Source: Acidobacteriota bacterium (lineage in GTDB: Bacteria; Acidobacteriota; Terriglobia; Terriglobales; Acidobacteriaceae). From it: a DNA stretch of 64,000 bases. Of this stretch, positions 8,510 through 17,742 are shown one piece after another; within the stretch, counting starts at the first letter, position 1; every line of letters starts with the position of its first letter. Below the pieces are notes generated by a model. The model was not told the DNA's origin. It did no database searches and saw nothing but the letters and a program-made list of their open reading frames with translations. Both the position numbers and the translations under genes were made by a program. The stretch covers positions 1-64,000 of the forward strand of contig JAJYVF010000006.1 of the NCBI GenBank assembly GCA_021792135.1. The letters are read 5' to 3'.

Positions 8510-9826
8510 TCAGAACGCCAGCTGGACCCGGGTCAGAAACAGATGCTCCGGACCGGAGCGGGCGGCACTCGCAGGGATCGATGGAAACCCCGTGTACTCG
8601 TAATTGACCAGCAGCCTTGTATAGCGGTTGATGTACCAGTTCACGCCCGCTGCCGATTCGGAGGCCCCGTCGGCCGAAGTTCCCGGTGCCGCGAACAGAG
8701 GAAATGCATGAGGATCGAACTCCACCGTGCTGTGCCGGAGAGCGACCTCCCAGGCACCCAGATGCCGCGCGTTGCGGCTGAATTCCAGGGGATGAGCCGG
8801 CTCGATGCCCTCGAAGGAATTCTTCTCCCCGGTCAGAATCCAGGAGCCGGCAACCTCCCAGCCTTCATTCGAGAGGTATCGGGAAGCCGTGCCTGCGCGC
8901 ACCTTTTGGCCCGAAGCAGCATACTCGGCCATCACTCCGACGGGTCCCAGATAATAGCGCGCCTGGGGCGAAAGACGTCTTTGTTCCCCATCGGCGAGAG
9001 CACCGGGCACATACCTGAAGAAGGTCTCCTGCCCGGTAGTCTTGAAGTCCGGCAGTGGGTTCCGGCTGGTACCCACGGAAGCGGCCAACCCGATGCCCAA
9101 CTCCCGTGCGGCGTTGCTCTGTGCCGCAACGAACGGCTGAAAGAAGGTCCGCATGACGGCCTCATTCGAACCGCGCCATTCAAAATTGGCATTGGAGCCG
9201 TCGTTGGTTCCGCTCAGCCACGCGACTTCGTAGCCAACGGCGTCCTGCAGGAACGAGCCTTCGATTTGACCTCCGAGATCGCGCAGCGGGACCAGATCGG
9301 AAGCCAGCGATCTTTCGCCAAAGGTGAGATCCCGGTCCGAACGCAGCACCTCCAGGCCGATGGGCGTCTTGAATTTTCCAATGCGCATCCTGAGTGCTGA
9401 AATCGAATTCCACTCGGCATAAGCTTCCTGGACCACAGTATTGCCTTCGCCGAAATCGGGCATGAACCGGAAGTCGATTCCGCTTGACAGTCGTCCCTCT
9501 ACCAGCGGCCTGACGCGGCGGAACAGAAAGACAGCGTGGTCCCGGCCCGCGAGATTGTCGACAAAAAGGCGCCCGTCACTCTGAAGGTAGCCGTGGATTC
9601 TGACGCTGTAGAAACCCTCCTCGCTCCCGATCAGCAGGCCCTCGTGCCCCCAGGAGAAACGCCTGGAGCTCTCGTCGGCGCGGACCGCTGGCACCAGGTT
9701 GCTCACGGGAGGTGAATTCGCACTCACCTGTCCTCCGCCGGACTGCGGAGAGACACAACGAACAAGGAGCAGAAAGATGAACACAGCATGGCCGATGTTT
9801 CGGCAGATGTCGTACTTTCTTCGCAA
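8510..9826 (-). CDS. OprO/OprP-like porin (phosphate-selective porin family)
   Basis: 438 aa. A signal-like N-terminus is followed by a beta-barrel-like sequence with alternating aromatic and polar residues. OprO/P family signatures include FYSVRIHGYLQSDGRLF, RRVRPLVEG, RMRIGKFKTPIGLE and a C-terminal aromatic residue (LTRVQLAF) as in outer-membrane barrels. Family members form trimeric anion channels. It is the last gene of the apr-qmo-sat operon, next to a TSUP permease, so sulfate or another oxyanion is a reasonable substrate guess. The selectivity itself is not visible. Confidence 0.8.
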   Translation of the reverse strand: MRRKYDICRNIGHAVFIFLLLVRCVSPQSGGGQVSANSPPVSNLVPAVRADESSRRFSWGHEGLLIGSEEGFYSVRIHGYLQSDGRLFVDNLAGRDHAVFLFRRVRPLVEGRLSSGIDFRFMPDFGEGNTVVQEAYAEWNSISALRMRIGKFKTPIGLEVLRSDRDLTFGERSLASDLVPLRDLGGQIEGSFLQDAVGYEVAWLSGTNDGSNANFEWRGSNEAVMRTFFQPFVAAQSNAARELGIGLAASVGTSRNPLPDFKTTGQETFFRYVPGALADGEQRRLSPQARYYLGPVGVMAEYAASGQKVRAGTASRYLSNEGWEVAGSWILTGEKNSFEGIEPAHPLEFSRNARHLGAWEVALRHSTVEFDPHAFPLFAAPGTSADGASESAAGVNWYINRYTRLLVNYEYTGFPSIPASAARSGPEHLFLTRVQLAF

Positions 9827-9872
9827 GCCCTTTTCTCCTGCAGGACGGGCAGTCTGTCCTGCGTCCTGTCCC

Positions 9873-10865
9873 TCAGCGGCGGGACACCGGCGTATTCAGC
9901 CGCGCGATTTCGGAATTCGGTTCTGTTGCTTCGTCTGAGTTCGCTGGCGGTGAAGAGGAGCCGCCCGTGCCCGATTCGGATCTGCTCCGCCGGAAGCGGC
10001 TGGTCAGCCCGTCGATTCCAAATCCGGCGAGCATCGCCGCCAGCACTGCACAGATTCCGTAGATCCAGCGGTGCTCTGTGGACAGATTGGCCATGTAAGC
10101 CGGGAACCCGATTTCGGCAACCTCAAGGACGGTCGCAGAGCGGGCAATCACTCCGTGGTCGCGGCACGCGTACACTTCCACCTGATATTTGCCGGGCAGC
10201 GCGCTCTTCGGCCACTCCAACTGCAGCGAATATCGCGTTTCCCCGTTCTCCGGCTTGAGCCGAACGGCTCCGGCGCGTGCGGCGTAGCGTCCTTCATGCT
10301 CCTTCAGCGCAAAGAAACTGGTGAGCAGCATCTTTGCATAGGCGGGATCCGGCACCTGATCGCGAGCGCCGTCCTCGTTCGCCTGATTACCGGTCCGGTT
10401 GCATTTGCAGTGGCGCAGGCAGCGGATGCGCGCGGCCAGCGCGCCTTCGTCCAGTACGTAGCGATTCAGGGACAGCGGATCCAGCAGGGCGCTGTTGCTG
10501 CCCGACCCAAAGGTGAGGAAAAGAGAGGGCGCATGTTTTACATGGATCTTGTCGGCATTGAGCCAGATGAATCCTTCCCGCCCCTTGCAGTCGAAGAACT
10601 CGTCCTGTTCTGACCCGCGAAAGACGATCAGAATACCCGAGCCGGAGGGCGCGGTCCCCGTGACATGGATCCGCGACCCGTCGTAAAAGGTTCCCATCGC
10701 AATTCTCTGCGGGGCAAGCGACGGTGGCATCATCTGCGCGGTCGCGCCCGGCAGGGCAGCCAGGCTGCCTGCGGCAAAGCTGAGCCATACGATGGGCAGA
10801 ATTGTCCCGCGCCTCCAGCCCGGTAACGCGTTGAATGGATGCCTTACCCCACGATCGTCCCCCAT
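9873..10865 (-). CDS. TIGR02186/Alph_Pro_TM-like membrane-anchored protein
   Basis: 330 aa. An N-terminal signal/anchor (about residues 21-43) leads into an extracytoplasmic region with the family-like phrases IHVTGTAPSGSGILIVFRG and KYQVEVYACRDHGVIARS. A single transmembrane helix lies near 265-285 (WIYGICAVLAAMLAGFGI), then a charged tail. This family is recurrently encoded next to TauE/SafE (TSUP) permeases, as here, where its start overlaps the permease end by 22 nt. It probably partners the permease. No enzymatic motif seen. Confidence 0.7.
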   Translation of the reverse strand: MGDDRGVRHPFNALPGWRRGTILPIVWLSFAAGSLAALPGATAQMMPPSLAPQRIAMGTFYDGSRIHVTGTAPSGSGILIVFRGSEQDEFFDCKGREGFIWLNADKIHVKHAPSLFLTFGSGSNSALLDPLSLNRYVLDEGALAARIRCLRHCKCNRTGNQANEDGARDQVPDPAYAKMLLTSFFALKEHEGRYAARAGAVRLKPENGETRYSLQLEWPKSALPGKYQVEVYACRDHGVIARSATVLEVAEIGFPAYMANLSTEHRWIYGICAVLAAMLAGFGIDGLTSRFRRSRSESGTGGSSSPPANSDEATEPNSEIARLNTPVSRR

Positions 10866-11830
10866 GCATGCGCAAGAATCCCGATGCCCGCATGCTGCAT
10901 GGATCGCACGAATTCAAGGATCGCGATCTCCGAAATTCTGATCGACGGGGGAATCAAAATGCTGATCACCATCCTGACCATCACGCCCAGTGCCAGCACT
11001 CCCAGAAGGATCATCAGCTGCTCGCCGCGGAGCAGGCGGCTCAGACGCGCTCCAATCTGCGCCCCGAACGTGGATCCAGCCGCCACCAGCAGCGCCAGTG
11101 TCAGATCGACGGTGTGATTCGACGCAGCCTGCATCAGGGTCGCTCCCGCGCACGCAAACAGCGCCTGGAAAAGGCTGGTGCCGACCGCCACATGCATCGG
11201 TACCCGGAGCACGTAAACCATCAGTGGCACCAGGATGAAACTGCCTGCGACCCCCATGATTCCCGTCAGCAGCCCGACAAAGACACAGAGCGTGAAGGGC
11301 AGCAGAATCGAGTGCCGGACTCCGGAGCGCGGAAATTCCACCTGCATCGGCCAGCGAGCCAGAAAACCGCCTGAGCGAACCTGGGGTTGTGCCGAACCCG
11401 CGACAAGACCGCCGCGAAGCTTCCGCCAACTGTCCCGGACAATGAAGCTTCCGACGAAACCGAGCATCAGAATGTAGGTCAGGGTGATTACAAAATCGGC
11501 ATTGCCGATTTCACGCAGCAGCCGCACGCAGCGAACCCCGGCTCCCGCTCCGACAAGACTGCCGAACACCAGGATTACTCCGAGGCGCAGGTCCACGTTA
11601 TGCAGGCGGAAATGTGCGGCGACACCCGAGGACGAGGCTGCCACAATCGCGTTCGTTCCCGATGCCGCAGCCACGGTGGGCGACACGCCGATCATCATCA
11701 GGGCTGGCGTCAGCAGGAATCCGCCCCCCACTCCCAGCAGTCCCGAAAGGAGCCCGATGACGCCGCCGATCGCCACCACCACCCATAGGTTTACGCCGAT
11801 TCCGGCAACCGGAAGCAGAATGCGTATCAT
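10844..11830 (-). CDS. TSUP (TauE/SafE) family permease, putative sulfite/sulfate transporter
   Basis: 328 aa, start at 11830 from a 4-nt ATGA overlap with the upstream gene. The duplicated TSUP pattern is clear: GVIGLLSGLLGVGGGFLLTP in the first half and CVFVGLLTGIMGVAGSFILVP in the second, with about eight to nine membrane segments. TSUP proteins move sulfite, sulfoacetate, taurine or other organosulfonates. Its position downstream of sat suggests sulfate uptake or sulfite export in the dissimilatory pathway. Direction and substrate are inference. Confidence 0.85.
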   Translation of the reverse strand: MIRILLPVAGIGVNLWVVVAIGGVIGLLSGLLGVGGGFLLTPALMMIGVSPTVAAASGTNAIVAASSSGVAAHFRLHNVDLRLGVILVFGSLVGAGAGVRCVRLLREIGNADFVITLTYILMLGFVGSFIVRDSWRKLRGGLVAGSAQPQVRSGGFLARWPMQVEFPRSGVRHSILLPFTLCVFVGLLTGIMGVAGSFILVPLMVYVLRVPMHVAVGTSLFQALFACAGATLMQAASNHTVDLTLALLVAAGSTFGAQIGARLSRLLRGEQLMILLGVLALGVMVRMVISILIPPSIRISEIAILEFVRSMQHAGIGILAHAWGTIVG

Positions 11831-14379
11831 GCGGATACCTCGTGGCAGCCTGAACTTTCGGCGCTGCTGACGCATGTCTCGCAGACCAGACCGTGCGCTG
11901 GCGCCATGAGATCGCGCTCCAGAAACCGCTTCCTGTACCAGTCCATGACCTGGTAGCTGCGCATGTACATGTCCAGCCGGCCAGCCCAGGCGATCAGGCT
12001 GCCCAGCATTTCCAGGCGGTGCTCCATCTCGGTGGCGGGCGCCTTTCTGTACCAGGCGTCGACCAGATCTCCACGGCAGCGAACCTGAAACCCGTAGTGC
12101 GCGAGGCAGCCTTCCAGAAAGCGTGCCCGCAGATCGCGTCGTTCCCGGGAGGCACCCCCGCCCACGAACCGAAACGAAATGGAGTTGTTGCGCGGCGTAT
12201 CCGTGACGCAGGCATCCATCAAGGCAAAGTGGTACGCCAGACGCGCATTCAGATTCATGTACTCGGCGGCCACGATCAGATAACCCGTCTGTCCGAGAGC
12301 GCGGGCTGTGTCGGTATTCAGCGAAGCTGCCATCACCGAAGCCAGATCGCTGAGCGCGATGGGCAGATCGCATCGGCACCCCGCTCCCGGGCCCGTCATT
12401 CCGCGCCACAGCGCCCGGAAGGGTCGCGACACAATTTCCTCGGGCCGCACCTGGCGGCTGGCAGAGTCGGCAAGGGCCAGTCCGCCGCCGAGGTCGAGCA
12501 CGCAGAGCTCGACCGGAGCCGAGGTCACAAGTCTTCTGGCCGTTTCCCCATCGCGGCTGAGCCGGCCGTCGCTCAGCGCGAACATCGTCTGAATCGCTTT
12601 TTCATGGCAGTAGCGAAGAACATCGTGCGCCGAGCGGCACGCCCCCGCCCGGAAACCAATGCCGGAAGAATCGAGCAGATGAAGGCGCAGCAGCCGGCCG
12701 TCGATGGGAGTCTCTTCGCCGTCTTTGCCCGCGCGCGCCGCGGGAGCCTCGGCACGGAATTCGGGCCAGAACGCGCCTGCATACACCCGCGGCCGGACAG
12801 CATCCAGACTGACGGGATTTCCCTGGCGAATCGCCTCGAAGGCGCCCGCCATTTGAAAGACCGATGGAATCCTGAACTCGCGCAGCAATGCGGCAGCGTG
12901 GCCCGTCAGGTTGCCCCACTCCGCCACAAGGCCGGAGATCCGGGGTAGCACCTCCGCAATTTCCGGAGATGCCTTGTGCAAAAACAGGATGGCTCCGGGA
13001 GGCGTACTGCTCAGCGAAACCATATCGGATGCCAGATGCGCTGCTCCCGACACGCGCCCCGGGTAGACGCCGGATCCGCCCGACAGAATCGGCTGGCTGC
13101 AAATCTGAGCCGGCAGGTGCTGGGTTGCTGGGGTGGCCAGTACCAGCTGCCGCGTCTGGACGATCCACAGCTTCTCGTCCTCGTCCAGAACCCACTCGAT
13201 ATCCTGCGGGCATCCGAAGTGACGCTCGATGAGGCCCGCCCACGCTGCAAGTTGCCCTAACTGATCCCCGGTCAGGTTCCGTGCGCTGACGGCGCCGCAG
13301 CACGGAACCCCGGCGTCTCTGTGCAGAGCGACCTGCTCGACCGAGGGCACGATGTGCCTCTCGATTACGGCATGCGGCTCGCTGCGCGAGACGACCAGGA
13401 GCTCCGCTGTCGCGCCGCCGCTGCTCTTCTCCGGCTGCAGGCCGCTCGTCGCTGTGATCCAGAGCGCGTCGCTCTTCGGGAGCCCAGGATCGCGTGTGTA
13501 CATGATCCCGGAGGCGCGGGCGCGCAGCATCGGCATAAACAACACCGCCAGCGGGCTCTCGACGTCCGGTATTCCGGCTGAGAGGCGGTACGACAGGGCT
13601 GTGGCGCTGAACCGGCTGGCAATCACTTCCCGCCAGGCTTCAACCGCGCGTTCAGGAGCGACATGCAGCGTCGTGCGGAACTGGCCTGCGAAGGTTCGTC
13701 TGCCGCCTTCGCCGACAGCACTGGACCGCACCGCGAGTCCGCGGCCGCATGGCGCCAGACGCAGCGCGCGCTCCGCAATGGCGTCCTCGATGACTCTCGG
13801 AATCGGAGATTTCTGTACGGCTTCGACCAGCAGCGCAGAAGCTTCTTCGAGCCTGCGGAGATCGTCCAGGTCAATCCGGCGCGTCAGATCGCGCACCTGT
13901 CTCCAGAGAAATGCTCCGAAGTGCCGGCGATATGCCTCGGCGGTCAGCACATATCCATCCGGAACCGGCAGTGCCAGTTCATTCCGGATTTCTCCCAGCC
14001 TCGCTGCCTTGCCGCCCACCAGGGGCTCAGAACTGCGATCGACCTCTGCCAGTTCCAGGACGAGCGGCGGCCGTGGCTGTTCGCTTTGCCTCGCAACCCA
14101 GGCCTCCACGGCTTTTCGCTGTGCGCCGACGGCAGCCATGACCCGGCGGTAGCTGCGCCCCGTGAGCCTTTCCAGAGCGCTCACGACATCGACGAGCTTG
14201 TCGAAAACCATCGACGCCCGCTCGCCGGGCACCTCGCGTCCCGCCGGAACATGACACAGATCCTCCTGAATGCCCGCGAGGATTTCGAGGCAGTCGTTGT
14301 TGAGCGACAGCAGATTCCGGAACTCCGCGTAGAGCGAGCGCATCGGGTTGTCGCTGATGGGCAGCTTCCATTCGTTCAT
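11827..14379 (-). CDS. PEP synthase/PPDK-like ATP-grasp phosphotransferase of unknown substrate
   Basis: 850 aa from ATG 14379, preceded by GAGAGG. An N-terminal helical region (about 1-105) is followed by the PEP/pyruvate-binding ATP-grasp domain (about 115-410: LVGGKAARLGEIR, GLAVRSSAVGEGG, FAGQFRTTLH, GIMYTRDP, and QDIEWVLDEDEKLWIVQTRQL split between 405 and 430). A mobile phosphohistidine domain follows with GNLTGHAAALLREFRIPSV, whose His is the expected phospho-carrier. The last about 330 residues do not resemble the PEP-binding TIM barrel of PpsA/PpdK, so this is more like the rifampin-phosphotransferase layout with a new acceptor domain. It lies between a kinase-like/BON gene and a TSUP permease. 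Confidence 0.75.
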   Translation of the reverse strand: MNEWKLPISDNPMRSLYAEFRNLLSLNNDCLEILAGIQEDLCHVPAGREVPGERASMVFDKLVDVVSALERLTGRSYRRVMAAVGAQRKAVEAWVARQSEQPRPPLVLELAEVDRSSEPLVGGKAARLGEIRNELALPVPDGYVLTAEAYRRHFGAFLWRQVRDLTRRIDLDDLRRLEEASALLVEAVQKSPIPRVIEDAIAERALRLAPCGRGLAVRSSAVGEGGRRTFAGQFRTTLHVAPERAVEAWREVIASRFSATALSYRLSAGIPDVESPLAVLFMPMLRARASGIMYTRDPGLPKSDALWITATSGLQPEKSSGGATAELLVVSRSEPHAVIERHIVPSVEQVALHRDAGVPCCGAVSARNLTGDQLGQLAAWAGLIERHFGCPQDIEWVLDEDEKLWIVQTRQLVLATPATQHLPAQICSQPILSGGSGVYPGRVSGAAHLASDMVSLSSTPPGAILFLHKASPEIAEVLPRISGLVAEWGNLTGHAAALLREFRIPSVFQMAGAFEAIRQGNPVSLDAVRPRVYAGAFWPEFRAEAPAARAGKDGEETPIDGRLLRLHLLDSSGIGFRAGACRSAHDVLRYCHEKAIQTMFALSDGRLSRDGETARRLVTSAPVELCVLDLGGGLALADSASRQVRPEEIVSRPFRALWRGMTGPGAGCRCDLPIALSDLASVMAASLNTDTARALGQTGYLIVAAEYMNLNARLAYHFALMDACVTDTPRNNSISFRFVGGGASRERRDLRARFLEGCLAHYGFQVRCRGDLVDAWYRKAPATEMEHRLEMLGSLIAWAGRLDMYMRSYQVMDWYRKRFLERDLMAPAHGLVCETCVSSAESSGCHEVSA

Positions 14380-14412
14380 TGCCGGGCGCCTCTCGGGCTG
14401 CACCCGGACCGG

Positions 14413-15222
14413 TCACACCTGAACGGGAGGTGCAAGCTGATCCAGATTGAGTGCTGTGACTCCTGGTACTGCTTTGGCAATCTGCTCCACGTCCCCAAGC
14501 TGCTCGGGTATGGCGAGCTTGCCGCGGATGGCGACGACTCCGTCGGCAGCCGTGACCTCCAGTTCCAGTCCCTCGGTGGGTGGAGCAATCGCCAGGCTGG
14601 CGCGTACTTTGCTGGCCAGGGCAAGATCCTCCAGCGCCCTCTGGCACTGCGGCGTGAATTCGAAACAGCGCCGCTGCGCCGCGGCGCTGACAATGTGGCA
14701 CGCGGTGTCGATCGTCATGTGTTCCAGATTGAGTACCACGTCATAGAGCGACGGATCTCCCCAGTCGACGCCATACAGCCAGCTTGTCCATCGCCGCCGC
14801 TGATCGTCCATGTTCTCGATGTAGGCAACCGCCTGCTTCTCGCTGTAGTGCAGGCTCTCGCACACCATGCGCACCCGGTAGCCCATGGGAGCGATAATCC
14901 GGACTCGCAGAATATGGCGGCCTCCGCCCAGCAGCAGGTGCCCCGCCAGCCCGTGATAGATCACCCTGCCCGTCCGCACTTCGTCGGCGAGCGCCGCCTG
15001 TACCAGAACCAGATACTTGTAGCGCTTATGCCCAAACCGCTCCAGAAATCCCGGCGGCTTCTCCAGCGCATCGCGCAGCTCTTCCTGCGAAACGCCGCTG
15101 GCCGCGGCACGCTCGACAATGACATCCCGGTCGATACAGCGATAGCCCAGTTTTGCGGCCAGGCATTCGGCCAGCGTCTTGCCGCCGCTGAAGGAGCCTC
15201 GTGAAATCGTGATCACCGACAT
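14413..15222 (-). CDS. Cytidylate kinase-like protein with C-terminal BON domain
   Basis: 269 aa; ATG at 15222 chosen because the protein then begins MSVITISRGSFSGGKTLAE, the P-loop of the cytidylate kinase-like family. IDRDVIVERAAASG and GRVIYHGLAGHLLL follow, as in that family. From about residue 200 the sequence changes to a BON-like repeat (KVRASLAIA, then LELEVTAADGVVAIRGKLAIPE and VPGVTAL). Kinase-like proteins of this type often act as sensors or switches in anaerobes; the acceptor is unknown. It follows sat after a strong hairpin and is co-oriented with all the sulfate genes. Confidence 0.8.
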   Translation of the reverse strand: MSVITISRGSFSGGKTLAECLAAKLGYRCIDRDVIVERAAASGVSQEELRDALEKPPGFLERFGHKRYKYLVLVQAALADEVRTGRVIYHGLAGHLLLGGGRHILRVRIIAPMGYRVRMVCESLHYSEKQAVAYIENMDDQRRRWTSWLYGVDWGDPSLYDVVLNLEHMTIDTACHIVSAAAQRRCFEFTPQCQRALEDLALASKVRASLAIAPPTEGLELEVTAADGVVAIRGKLAIPEQLGDVEQIAKAVPGVTALNLDQLAPPVQV

Positions 15223-15243
15223 GGCAATTTCCCCGATGGTGCG

Positions 15244-15272
15244 CGGCCCACGCTGCATCGCAGCGTGGGCCG
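15244..15272 (-). ncRNA. Strong intercistronic RNA hairpin between sat and the kinase-like gene
   Basis: A perfect 12-bp stem (CGGCCCACGCTG paired with CAGCGTGGGCCG) with a 5-nt loop lies in the 79-nt gap after sat. There is no T-run on either side, so it is better read as an mRNA stabiliser or processing site than as an intrinsic terminator. It could set the amount of sat message above that of the downstream genes. Confidence 0.6.
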
Positions 15273-15301
15273 GAACCTGCCTCCGTTGAAACCCTCCCCC
15301 G

Positions 15302-16573
15302 CTATTTATTCGGCCCGGGGGTGCCGGTCGCGGCGGAGTGAAGAGTAACTTCGACCTTTTCCGTGAGACTGTCGTAGTACTGCTTCAGAATGGCGATGAC
15401 CTCCGGCCTGGAAAACTCCGGGGGCACCGGCCTTCCTTCGCTCATCAGCTTGCGCAGAAGGGTGCCGGAGAGCAGCAGCCGTGCGCCGCCCCGGTAGTTC
15501 CCGTTCTCATCGATCACCGCCTTGCTCTCGTGCGGGCAGGTCTTCATCGACGCCATGCTTCCGCATTCATAGCAGTAGAAGGTCCAGTCCATGCACAGCG
15601 GCTGGATCTTCAGAGAGCCCGCGGGGATCTCGCTGAAGATCTTCTGCGCATCGAAGGGGCCGTAGTAATCTCCCACGCCGGCATGATCGCGTCCCACGAT
15701 CAGGTGCGAGCAGCCGTAATTCTGGCGAAACAGAGCATGCAGCAGTGCTTCCCGCGGACCCGCGTAACGCATCTCCATTGGATACCCGCCCTGAATGACG
15801 CGCTCTTTGCGAAAGTATTTGTTCACCAGCGCATCGATGGCTCTCACCCGCACATCGGCCGGAATGTCTCCGGGCTTCAACTTGCCCAGCAGCTGATGGA
15901 CATAAACCCCGTCGCACACCTCGATCGCGATCCACGCCAGATAGGCATGCGAATTGTGCATTGGATTGCGCAGCTGGAGAGCGGCCACCGTGCTCCAGCC
16001 CCGTTCCTCGAAAAGCTTCCTGGCCTCCGCCGGACGCTGATAGATTCCCTTGAACTCCTCGGGGAAATAGAGCTCCGAAAGCACCTTTACCGGACCGGCC
16101 AGATTCACTTCGGCCTGCTCCATCACCTTCTGCACACCCGGATGCTTCGGGTCGGTGGTGCGGAAGACCTGCCGGCACTCCAGCTCTTTGTCAATCCTGT
16201 ACTTCTCTTCAACCTTCATGGTGCCGATCAGCGAGTCTGTCTCCACATCCCACAGAGCTACTTCCTCGCCGAGCGCGATCGACTTTGCATGATCCTCGTC
16301 GGTGGACAGGGTGATGGGAATCGGCCAGAACAGGCCGCCCTTGCTGGGCAGGGCATAGTCCTTGCAGCACCCCAGCCAGTCGTCGTGACCCATGTAGCCC
16401 TCAAGCGGCGTGAACGCGCCGATGCCCATCATGATCAGGTCGCCGGATTCGCGGGTAGTCAGGGGGACATGCTTCAGATGCGCCGCCCTAATTTTCTCTG
16501 CCGACCGCTCACTGCCGTCCAGCAGGAGCGGTTTCAGGCTGGGGCTTCCGTGCGGAGCAACAAGTGTATGCAT
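15302..16573 (-). CDS. sat: Dissimilatory sulfate adenylyltransferase (ATP sulfurylase)
   Basis: 423 aa, ATG with AGGAG 8 nt upstream. Sat converts sulfate and ATP to APS and pyrophosphate. The key motifs are [10 protein letters not shown] (200-209, retaining the HxxH pair), [13 protein letters not shown] (293-305, typical of dissimilatory enzymes) and a zinc-site-like [15 protein letters not shown] (about 334-348), then [12 protein letters not shown]. No C-terminal APS kinase domain is present. It starts 24 nt after qmoC and is in one transcription unit with qmoABC and aprBA, so the first two steps of sulfate reduction are co-expressed. Confidence 0.97.
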   Translation of the reverse strand: MHTLVAPHGSPSLKPLLLDGSERSAEKIRAAHLKHVPLTTRESGDLIMMGIGAFTPLEGYMGHDDWLGCCKDYALPSKGGLFWPIPITLSTDEDHAKSIALGEEVALWDVETDSLIGTMKVEEKYRIDKELECRQVFRTTDPKHPGVQKVMEQAEVNLAGPVKVLSELYFPEEFKGIYQRPAEARKLFEERGWSTVAALQLRNPMHNSHAYLAWIAIEVCDGVYVHQLLGKLKPGDIPADVRVRAIDALVNKYFRKERVIQGGYPMEMRYAGPREALLHALFRQNYGCSHLIVGRDHAGVGDYYGPFDAQKIFSEIPAGSLKIQPLCMDWTFYCYECGSMASMKTCPHESKAVIDENGNYRGGARLLLSGTLLRKLMSEGRPVPPEFSRPEVIAILKQYYDSLTEKVEVTLHSAATGTPGPNK

Positions 16574-16597
16574 AGATAAGACTCCTGTTCGAAAAAG

Positions 16598-17740
16598 TCA
16601 GGACGTCGCGGGAGATTGTCGGCGTCGGGTTATAGGCCAACCGGAAGAGGAGCTTTCCTGCCGCGTAGCCGCCATCGCCATGGTCCGGTAAAGAAAATGG
16701 ACAAACTTGGAATAGGGCGCACCCAGAAAGAGCGTGAGGACCAGGGTGAGATGCGTGTAGTAGATAAAGAACATCGCCGCCCGCAGCTGCGTGAGCCGCA
16801 GCGCCTCGGAGAGCAGTCCTGTCAGTCCGGCGCCCCCGATCAGGATCAGCAGGAACCAGTCGGAAAAGACGGCTCCTGCCCGCGCCTGACGATCTTTCAG
16901 CCGGTTCCAGACCAGCACGGCCGCCCCGGTGACGAGCACAAGGGCGCACAGATTGGCAAAGAGCTTTAGCGGATTCAGAAACGGAATCGGCGTGTCCATC
17001 AGACCCAGCATGCTGCCGATCCCGACGGTGGTGCCCATGGCGGCCAGCCCCACAAAGGCGCTGAAGACCAGCAGGTGTCCCCACCGCCGGCCCTGCTGCG
17101 CTCCGCATTCGGCGAAGCGGCGATGGGAAACAATCTCCATCAGCGCCGGAACCAGATTGGAAAGAATCGGTCCCTCGGCGCCCCCTCGTCGCAGAGCCCC
17201 GGCAAACCGCACCGCGCCCACCGTCAGCGCCAGCACCACCCACCCGCTGACGGCGAAGAAGAACGGTTCAAGCCTCGTCTTCGGGAACATCTGCGCAAAG
17301 ACCAGAGGGGAGGACCCCGGAGACGGTGCGGGAAGCAGCGCAATGCTCAGCAGCAGAATCGCGGAGAAGGCCAGCATGGCAACCGCCGATTCCGGAATCG
17401 CGAAGACCCCGCCCATGAATCGCGGGAAAGCCAGGCGCCGGATGACCGCGCAGCGGATGGCACTCAGCGTCTCGGCAGGGTGCGCGCCCCGCGGGCATCG
17501 GGTGGTGCAGTCGCCGCAGTTGTGGCAGAGCCAGATGGCGGGATCGCCGATGAGGCGATCCGTCATGCCCCACTGGGCCTCGACGATCTGCTTGCGGGGA
17601 AAGGGCCTGTTCTCCGTGGACAACCCGCACGTCGAGCTGCAGGTGGCGCACTGGAAGCACTTCTTCATATCCGCGCCGCCGCCCCGCGTTACATCGCGGA
17701 TAAATTCGGTATCTGGATGAAGGATGATCGGGTCTGCCAT
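16598..17740 (-). CDS. qmoC: Quinone-interacting membrane-bound oxidoreductase subunit QmoC
   Basis: 380 aa from ATG 17740, 2 nt after the qmoB stop. The N-terminus is HdrC-like with two [4Fe-4S] motifs (CFQCATCSSTCGL and CHNCGDCTTRCPRGA). The rest is an HdrE/NarI-like haem b membrane domain with about six helices (for example GHLLVFSAFVGLAAMGTTVG and DWFLLILIGGAGLTGLLSEA). QmoC takes electrons from menaquinol and passes them to QmoAB and on to AprBA. The HdrC-HdrE fusion and the position beside qmoB make the assignment secure. Confidence 0.95.
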   Translation of the reverse strand: MADPIILHPDTEFIRDVTRGGGADMKKCFQCATCSSTCGLSTENRPFPRKQIVEAQWGMTDRLIGDPAIWLCHNCGDCTTRCPRGAHPAETLSAIRCAVIRRLAFPRFMGGVFAIPESAVAMLAFSAILLLSIALLPAPSPGSSPLVFAQMFPKTRLEPFFFAVSGWVVLALTVGAVRFAGALRRGGAEGPILSNLVPALMEIVSHRRFAECGAQQGRRWGHLLVFSAFVGLAAMGTTVGIGSMLGLMDTPIPFLNPLKLFANLCALVLVTGAAVLVWNRLKDRQARAGAVFSDWFLLILIGGAGLTGLLSEALRLTQLRAAMFFIYYTHLTLVLTLFLGAPYSKFVHFLYRTMAMAATRQESSSSGWPITRRRQSPATS

Positions 17741-17742
17741 GA

